DNA from: an uncultured Bacilli bacterium | GTDB taxonomy: Bacteria > Bacillota_I > Bacilli_A > RF39 > UBA660 | Reading direction: 5' to 3' | Assembly (NCBI GenBank): GCA_934098455.1 | Contig: CAKOOU010000038.1 | Coordinates: 1 to 9,749 of the forward strand | Length of the DNA stretch: 9,749 bases | In this document: positions 6,437 through 9,749 of the stretch, one piece after another | Numbering within the stretch: position 1 is the first letter of the stretch | Layout of the letters: each line of letters starts with the position of its first letter | Position numbers and translations under genes: made by a program | Notes under the pieces: generated by a model | Databases searched by the model: none | What the model was told of the DNA's origin: nothing | The model's input: the letters and a program-made list of their open reading frames with translations, nothing else

Positions 6437-6532
6437 GTCATTTCCTCCTTTATTATTTGTTTTCTTGCGTAATAGTTTTATTAAAAATGTGGTATCAACA
6501 CAGCAAACTACAAGTATATTATACCATATTTT
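6437..6532 (-). promoter_or_regulatory. Promoter and leader of the five-gene nucleobase unit
   Basis: On the minus strand TGGTATAAT (6526-6518) is a full extended -10 element (TG-n-TATAAT). No good -35 hexamer lies 17 bases upstream (the area is A-rich), as expected for extended -10 promoters. Transcription should start near 6511, leaving a leader of about 75 bases that ends in AAAGGAGGAAATGAC before the Nudix ATG. The promoter lies directly after the sigma-factor gene's terminator, so the unit is expressed independently of that gene. TGGTAT (6490-6495) and ATACCA (6521-6526) form a spaced inverted pair covering the -10, which could be an operator. Confidence 0.7.
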
Positions 6533-6546
6533 GTTCTCTTTTTTTT

Positions 6547-6579
6547 AAAAAAATACCTAGAATTAATATTCTAAGTATT
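6547..6579 (-). terminator. Rho-independent terminator overlapping the sigma-factor stop codon
   Basis: On the minus strand AATACTTAGAA (6579-6569) pairs with TTCTAGGTATT (6562-6552), giving an 11-bp stem with one G-U pair and a 6-base loop. TTTTTTT follows, overlapping the stem end. The sigma-factor stop codon TAA (6565-6563) lies in the loop, so the stem begins inside the last codons of the gene. Confidence 0.8.
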
Positions 6580-7093
6580 CTTTAATTAGATTTAATATTT
6601 TATTATGTTTTTTAGCAATACAACTTTGAGTACAATTAATTATCTTTGCTAAATTCTTTTGAGTTATTTTTTTAGTTTTAATACCATATAAACTACATAT
6701 AATAAAGTTATCATCATTACTTAAATTATTTAATGAATCTTCTAATTCTTCTTTTGTTTCTTTTTTTATTAACATATCAAGAATCTTTTCTTCTTTTGAT
6801 GGAATAATATCAAGTAAGTATAAATCATCTTTTATTTGTAAATCTAATGGTTCTTCATTAAAAGATTTCTTTTTAAATATGTCTTTATACTTATTATGAA
6901 TACATCTTGATGCATATGTTATAAACTTAACATTATTATCATCTTTATATGTATCATATGCTTGTATTAAAGCTACCATACCATCATGAAAATAATCTTC
7001 TTCAAAGTCTCTATTATAATTATATAAATTTCTATAATGAGATAATATTTTATATACTAAGTTTTGGTAATTTAAGATAGTTTCTTCTCTCAA
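6563..7093 (-). CDS. Small sigma-70-family RNA polymerase sigma factor
   Basis: This 176-residue protein has a sigma region 2-like block at about 9-75: LVYKILSHYR, EEDYFHDGMVALIQAYDTYK, VKFITYASRCIHNKYKDIF. Region 4 is at about 116-173, with a helix-turn-helix in TQKNLAKIINCTQSCIAKKHNKI. There is no region 1.1 or 3, so it is a short alternative sigma factor, like those on clostridial plasmids, phages and toxin loci (UviA/TcdR-type size), though I cannot assign it to a named group. The start is TTG at 7093, with AGGAG 6 bases upstream; no ATG is available in the early frame, which supports the rare start. It may direct transcription of element genes from promoters with unusual hexamers. The promoters I can see in the window (TATAAT types) look like ordinary vegetative ones, so its targets are not evident. 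Confidence 0.85.
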   Translation of the reverse strand: MREETILNYQNLVYKILSHYRNLYNYNRDFEEDYFHDGMVALIQAYDTYKDDNNVKFITYASRCIHNKYKDIFKKKSFNEEPLDLQIKDDLYLLDIIPSKEEKILDMLIKKETKEELEDSLNNLSNDDNFIICSLYGIKTKKITQKNLAKIINCTQSCIAKKHNKILNLIKEYLEY

Positions 7094-7249
7094 ACTAATC
7101 TCCTATCTTAAACTATATATAACTCCTTACATAATATATTTAATCTAATTTTTAACAATAATAATTTTCCTTTCTTTTAGGGAATAACCCGATACACATC
7201 ACCTTTTCTTTTTATTTTTTAGGATTATTTTTAAAGCAGGATAAAGGAA

Positions 7250-7304
7250 TTGATAGCATATTCTTATTTATTTTCCATAAATAAAGGACAAACAATGCTA
7301 TCAA
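7250..7304. repeat. Nested double inverted repeat
   Basis: The outer arms TTGATAGCAT (7250-7259) and ATGCTATCAA (7295-7304) are perfect 10-bp reverse complements. Inside them a second perfect pair, TTATTTAT (7264-7271) and ATAAATAA (7277-7284), closes a 5-base loop. Internal bulges are 4 and 10 bases. As RNA on either strand it would form a long interrupted hairpin. No T-run follows directly on either strand, so it is not an obvious terminator. Confidence 0.65.
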
Positions 7305-7330
7305 ATCTTATTTTGCACTTGCAAAATCAA

Positions 7331-7359
7331 CCATAAATTATGGAAGAATTCATCCATAA
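7331..7359. repeat. Overlapping palindromes around CCATAA / GAATTC
   Basis: CCATAA-a-TTATGG (7331-7343) is a perfect palindrome with a single central base. Its right arm is reused in a second one, TTATGGA-a-GAATTC-a-TCCATAA (7338-7359), which is perfectly symmetrical over 22 bases. The two structures are mutually exclusive as hairpins. Such arrangements occur in switching RNA leaders and in multi-site operators; which applies here is not known. Confidence 0.65.
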
Positions 7360-7487
7360 CTCTTTTTTTATTCTTTATTTTCCTAGTAAAATTCAATCCA
7401 TAAAATAATCCAACTTACTACCATACTAATAAAAACTATGGATGGACTTCGACATATTATATTTTTACGAACACCTCTCTTTCATCA

Positions 7488-7534
7488 AAGAAAAAAGTGC
7501 TAATACAAAACATAAAAGTCTGTACTAGCACTTT
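7488..7534 (-). terminator. Rho-independent terminator after the Shedu gene
   Basis: On the minus strand AAAGTGCTAGTACA (7534-7521) pairs with TGTATTAGCACTTT (7507-7494), with one mismatch, around a 13-base loop. It is followed by TTTTTTC. It lies about 58 bases after the Shedu stop codon. The other strand also has a T-rich tail after the stem, so it may act in both directions and separates Shedu from the sigma-factor region. Confidence 0.8.
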
Positions 7535-7591
7535 CTATTCTTTATTTAATTTTAATATTTGTTTATTCATTTGTCAAATCATCAACTTAAA

Positions 7592-8761
7592 TTAGAAAAT
7601 ATCCTCTATTGACTCTTCAAAATCTTGGGTTATATATTTTTGAAAAATTTTCAATTTTTCAATTAACTCATTGAAAGTTATTATTTCAATGTCTTTCAAG
7701 CTATTCCTAAAAAGCTCAAATGACTCTAATTCAATAGAATTTAATTTTGAAGAATTTCCAATAATAATATATGACTTTGGATCATAAGCATCAAAATCCT
7801 TACCTTTGATGAGAGATTTGCGTCTTATATGATCATACTCCTTCATTAAATTATCTTTCTGTTTTCTTATTTGTATTATACTTCCAGTTAATTCCTTACT
7901 TGGACAAAAAACATCATTCCTATATTCCGTACCTAACAAATCAGTTGAAGGAGTTTTTATTTCAATTATACTAACATTGTTGGTACCGGATTTGTATAAA
8001 AAGTCCCCTATAGTACCACCTTTATTATCAATAGCCTTACCACCAAAATATGGTTGATCTTCTATTATATGTACAACCGATGGGATAATTGTTGATAATA
8101 TATTAGGATGTTGTTTAAAAAGTTCTTGCCAAAACTTTTCTTCATCATTTTCTAAGTTATCCTCTAAAAATATAGGATTGATCATTTTTGCTTGTAATGT
8201 ATTATAGATTTGGTTTGTCTCAGTCTCATTTAATTTATTTACCAACTGATTAATATTTAACTTTCCTGTTCCAATTGCATTTAAAACATCTTCAATACTT
8301 ATATCATCTTTTAAATATTTTCTCAATTCCTCTTTTAATTTATCATTTTTATCAAACATATCTAAAATAAGTTCTTTTTCTTCTGAATTTAATTTATTGC
8401 TAAAGACAAAAGTCCTAACAGTTCCAAATGAATCATATTTTCCTTCTTCTAGATATAACTCACGCAATTTTTGAACATAACTTATTAATATATCCATTGA
8501 TGAAGTTGATAAATCCAAATTAATCCATTGATCCTTTACCATTTTATTTATCGGCAAAAAATCATGATTTTCCCATTTATCGTTTCTTGATTTTTTTTGA
8601 ACAATAAACTGTCCACTAATACATTTACTTTTATCATTTGAATTATCAATTAATTTTGGAACAAATAAATATCTAAAAGTATCATTATACTTTAGTACAA
8701 CTGCATTACATTCTGCAACATCCTTACTAACAGATTCAATTTTTATATCAACAAATTGCAT
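7592..8761 (-). CDS. sduA: Shedu anti-phage defence nuclease SduA (DUF4263)
   Basis: The C-terminal half is the Shedu DUF4263 nuclease: EEKFWQELFKQHPNIL (210-225), GGTIGDFLYK (251-260), VSIIEIKTP (266-274), then the helix GSIIQIRKQKDNLM (296-309) and SYIIIGN (333-339). Positions are counted from the GTG at 8770. D256, E270 and K272 form the PD-(D/E)XK metal site, and Q300 sits on the following helix as in Shedu proteins. The first 200 residues are a separate, mostly beta then helical part, probably the sensor/oligomerisation domain that varies among Shedu types. Shedu proteins are single-gene immune nucleases acting in the cytoplasm on phage DNA. The start is the ATG at 8761 (389 residues): AGGTG lies 7 bases before it, and the in-frame GTG at 8770 is itself part of that ribosome-binding site. 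Its own promoter and terminator make it a stand-alone defence cassette. All nuclease residues are present. Confidence 0.9.
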   Translation of the reverse strand: MQFVDIKIESVSKDVAECNAVVLKYNDTFRYLFVPKLIDNSNDKSKCISGQFIVQKKSRNDKWENHDFLPINKMVKDQWINLDLSTSSMDILISYVQKLRELYLEEGKYDSFGTVRTFVFSNKLNSEEKELILDMFDKNDKLKEELRKYLKDDISIEDVLNAIGTGKLNINQLVNKLNETETNQIYNTLQAKMINPIFLEDNLENDEEKFWQELFKQHPNILSTIIPSVVHIIEDQPYFGGKAIDNKGGTIGDFLYKSGTNNVSIIEIKTPSTDLLGTEYRNDVFCPSKELTGSIIQIRKQKDNLMKEYDHIRRKSLIKGKDFDAYDPKSYIIIGNSSKLNSIELESFELFRNSLKDIEIITFNELIEKLKIFQKYITQDFEESIEDIF

Positions 8762-8763
8762 AA

Positions 8764-8795
8764 TTCTCACCTCTTTTTATGCTATATTATATCAC
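8764..8795 (-). promoter_or_regulatory. Promoter and ribosome-binding site of the Shedu gene
   Basis: On the minus strand TGATATAAT (8794-8786) is an extended -10 element. The 17-base-spaced -35 position reads TTTCAA, a poor match. The message would start near 8779, only about 18 bases before the ATG at 8761, with AGAGGTG between. The -35 position lies at the edge of a small palindrome, TTGAAA-c-TTTCAA (8809-8821), at the end of the upstream gene, which could bind a regulator. Confidence 0.65.
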
Positions 8796-8804
8796 TAAAT
8801 GGCA

Positions 8805-9329
8805 CTATTTGAAACTTTCAATTATATCTTCCATTTCTTTTCTTTCTTCTTCAGTAGGTTCTACTGATTTACATCTTTTACCATGCCATAACATAACACC
8901 ATCTGTATCATAAGATATAATTTTATTAAATATTTCTTTATTATTATTTATCTTATTATTATAGTCCTTCATATAAGTAATCTCTTCTTCCTTATTTACT
9001 ACTTCATTATTACTTATCCCTTTCCATACATTACTTTTTAGAGTAATACTTCTTTGTTTAACTAAATTTTCATTTCTAATATATTTAACATTTATTAAAT
9101 CTAAATCTTTTAACTTTTTTATCGCAACAGATATTGCCTTTGGCTTAACTCCGAATAAATTAGCAAAATAACCATTACTAGCAAAACAAGTATTATTGTA
9201 TTTATCATTCCTACAAAAACCTACTATTCTTATATAAATTAATTTATCTAAATAAGATAAATCCTTTCTAGATAAAAAATGCTCTGGTACATAAGCATAT
9301 ACCAAAACATAATTATCTATAACAAACAC
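8805..9329 (-). CDS. Winged-helix (HTH_36-type) DNA-binding protein
   Basis: The protein has 174 residues. About 22-98 forms a winged helix of the HTH_36 type found in plasmid/phage replication and regulatory proteins: LSYLDKLIYIRIVGFCRND, then CFASNGYFANLFGVKPKAISVAIKKLKDLDLINVKYI, with the recognition helix near KPKAISVAIKKL and a wing after it. A charged, Asn-rich linker follows (105-135), then a short C-terminal segment (DGVMLWHGKRCKSVEPTEEERKEM) that I do not recognise. It may regulate, replicate or help excise the element. The frame begins at GTG 9329, but the ribosome-binding site AAAGGA almost touches it (1-2 bases), which is a poor spacing. An upstream ATG with good AGGTGG (9344) is in another frame. 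So either the GTG start is inefficient or a one-base indel has separated the true start. The gene ends just before the Shedu promoter. Confidence 0.75.
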   Translation of the reverse strand: MFVIDNYVLVYAYVPEHFLSRKDLSYLDKLIYIRIVGFCRNDKYNNTCFASNGYFANLFGVKPKAISVAIKKLKDLDLINVKYIRNENLVKQRSITLKSNVWKGISNNEVVNKEEEITYMKDYNNKINNNKEIFNKIISYDTDGVMLWHGKRCKSVEPTEEERKEMEDIIESFK

Positions 9330-9386
9330 TTCCTTTAATTTTTTTCATTAAATCATCCACCTTTCTAAATTAAAACTCTTTCATAT

Positions 9387-9411
9387 AAAAAGGCTCACAT
9401 CTAAGTGAACC
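9387..9411 (-). terminator. Rho-independent terminator after the serine recombinase gene
   Basis: On the minus strand GGTTCAC (9411-9405), loop TTAGAT and GTGAGCC (9398-9392) form a 7-bp stem with one G-U pair. TTTTT (9391-9387) follows. It begins three bases after the recombinase stop codon. The downstream HTH gene must therefore have its own start signal or depend on read-through. Confidence 0.8.
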
Positions 9412-9413
9412 AT

Positions 9414-9749
9414 TTAAAATATTACTTCATCAATTATTACATCATTACCTTCCTTTCTTACTTTTATTTCTTTTACGAATCTTTCTAAAAACATCTTTTT
9501 TTCATGATTGTTTAAATGAATAAAATTATTTTTTAAATTAACTATAACTTCTTTAATAATTTCTTCATTAATTAGAGCTTCTTCATTTGAATATTTATTA
9601 ATTTTATCTAATTCATTATTTAGTACTTCTAATTTAGAATCAATTACACTTTTTACTTCTTTAAAAGTATCATAATCAATTTCATCAGTACTAAATAATT
9701 CTGTCATATCTTTTTTCTTTTTATTTAATTTTTCAATTTGCTCTTGTAA
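9414..9749 (-). CDS. Large serine recombinase, C-terminal end only (runs off window)
   Basis: The frame is open from the window edge at 9749 to the TAA at 9416-9414 (111 codons visible). The Met at 9707 is internal: the frame upstream of it encodes a charged coiled-coil stretch (LQEQIEKLNKKKKD), so the real start lies beyond the window. The visible part is the typical end of large serine recombinases: a long coiled coil, LFSTDEIDYDTFKEVKSVID, an ELDKI...EE helix, then HLNNHEKKMFLERFVKEIKV and a final strand IIDEVIF. The catalytic Ser domain and zinc ribbon are not in view. Such enzymes integrate and excise mobile elements at specific att sites without transposase-type target duplications. A gene at this place suggests that one end of the element lies a little beyond 9749. 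It is followed by its own terminator. Confidence 0.85.
   Translation of the reverse strand, partial: LQEQIEKLNKKKKDMTELFSTDEIDYDTFKEVKSVIDSKLEVLNNELDKINKYSNEEALINEEIIKEVIVNLKNNFIHLNNHEKKMFLERFVKEIKVRKEGNDVIIDEVIF

Larger units (their letters stand above)
7094..7487. other. Long palindrome-rich noncoding region
   Basis: Together with the adjoining terminator this is the longest gene-free stretch in the window (about 500 bases, 7094-7591). It contains nested inverted repeats (7250-7304), a tight hairpin TTTTGC-actt-GCAAAA (7311-7326), overlapping palindromes (7331-7359), and several copies of CCATAA or its reverse complement TTATGG (near 7276, 7331, 7338, 7354, 7399), with a related TATGGATGG near 7437. 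The only frames are short: for example 21 codons on the plus strand from an ATG near 7438, and about 18 on the minus strand near 7355, neither with a good ribosome-binding site. Candidates are the long leader of the sigma-factor gene, a small RNA, or an origin or recombination region. I see no match to a known riboswitch. Confidence 0.5.

Noticed and set aside
7250..7359. Possible CRISPR array or iteron series in the palindromic region
   Set aside because: There are no evenly spaced direct repeats of constant length; the similar pieces are short (6-8 bases), irregularly spaced and mostly palindromic.
7436..7503. Small plus-strand frame (21 codons) and a hydrophobic minus-strand peptide (about 13 codons from an ATG near 7426) in the noncoding region, considered as type I toxins
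   Set aside because: Neither has a convincing ribosome-binding site, and the plus-strand frame ends inside the terminator stem; short hydrophobic frames are common by chance here.
9414..9707. A complete 97-residue protein starting at the Met at 9707
   Set aside because: The frame continues open to the window edge with matching coiled-coil sequence, and no ribosome-binding site precedes this Met; it is the end of a large serine recombinase.

Overview
The window is extremely AT-rich, has clostridial ribosome-binding sites (AGGAGG/GGAAG/AGGTG) and carries a class B sortase remnant, a DacF/DacA-type carboxypeptidase remnant and an Rpn-type nuclease. It therefore looks like a low-GC Clostridia (Clostridium or a close relative) chromosome interrupted by accessory DNA. 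Every gene I can support is on the minus strand, so the window reads from high to low coordinates.

Left part, about 1-2270: probable host or older accessory DNA. It holds the 5' part of a PD-(D/E)XK 'Rpn/transposase' family gene (1-329), an intact HD-domain hydrolase (554-1186), the 3' part of a sortase B gene that has lost its N-terminus (1186-1662), and the 3' part of a D-alanyl-D-alanine carboxypeptidase gene with its own terminator (1753-2286). The carboxypeptidase reading frame loses family resemblance just upstream of its KTG motif, near 2268-2275. I take that point as the probable edge of an inserted element.

Middle, 2461-6436: one tight five-gene unit. It is preceded by an extended -10 promoter (TGGTATAAT, 6526-6518) and starts with a strong AGGAGG site. 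In order of transcription it encodes a Nudix hydrolase, an AlkA-like HhH-GPD DNA glycosylase, a deaminase-like/SAM-methyltransferase fusion, a SMUG2-like (DUF4918) DNA glycosylase with an altered catalytic motif, and a nucleoside deoxyribosyltransferase-like protein with an extra N-terminal domain. All five families act on nucleobases, nucleosides or nucleotides, and three of them make or break N-glycosidic bonds. I do not recognise this set as a described system. It is the best candidate here for an undescribed one: base-modification-directed defence, specialised repair, or nucleoside metabolism.

Right part, 6563-9749: a small sigma-70-family factor with a TTG start, a 498-base noncoding region dense in palindromes, a Shedu (SduA, DUF4263) anti-phage nuclease gene with its own promoter and terminator, a winged-helix HTH_36-type protein, and the C-terminus of a large serine recombinase running off the window edge.

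The simplest reading is a compact mobile element integrated by the serine recombinase into the carboxypeptidase gene, carrying Shedu and the five-gene nucleobase cluster as cargo. The other element end, and the 5' half of the carboxypeptidase gene, would lie beyond 9749 and cannot be seen here.
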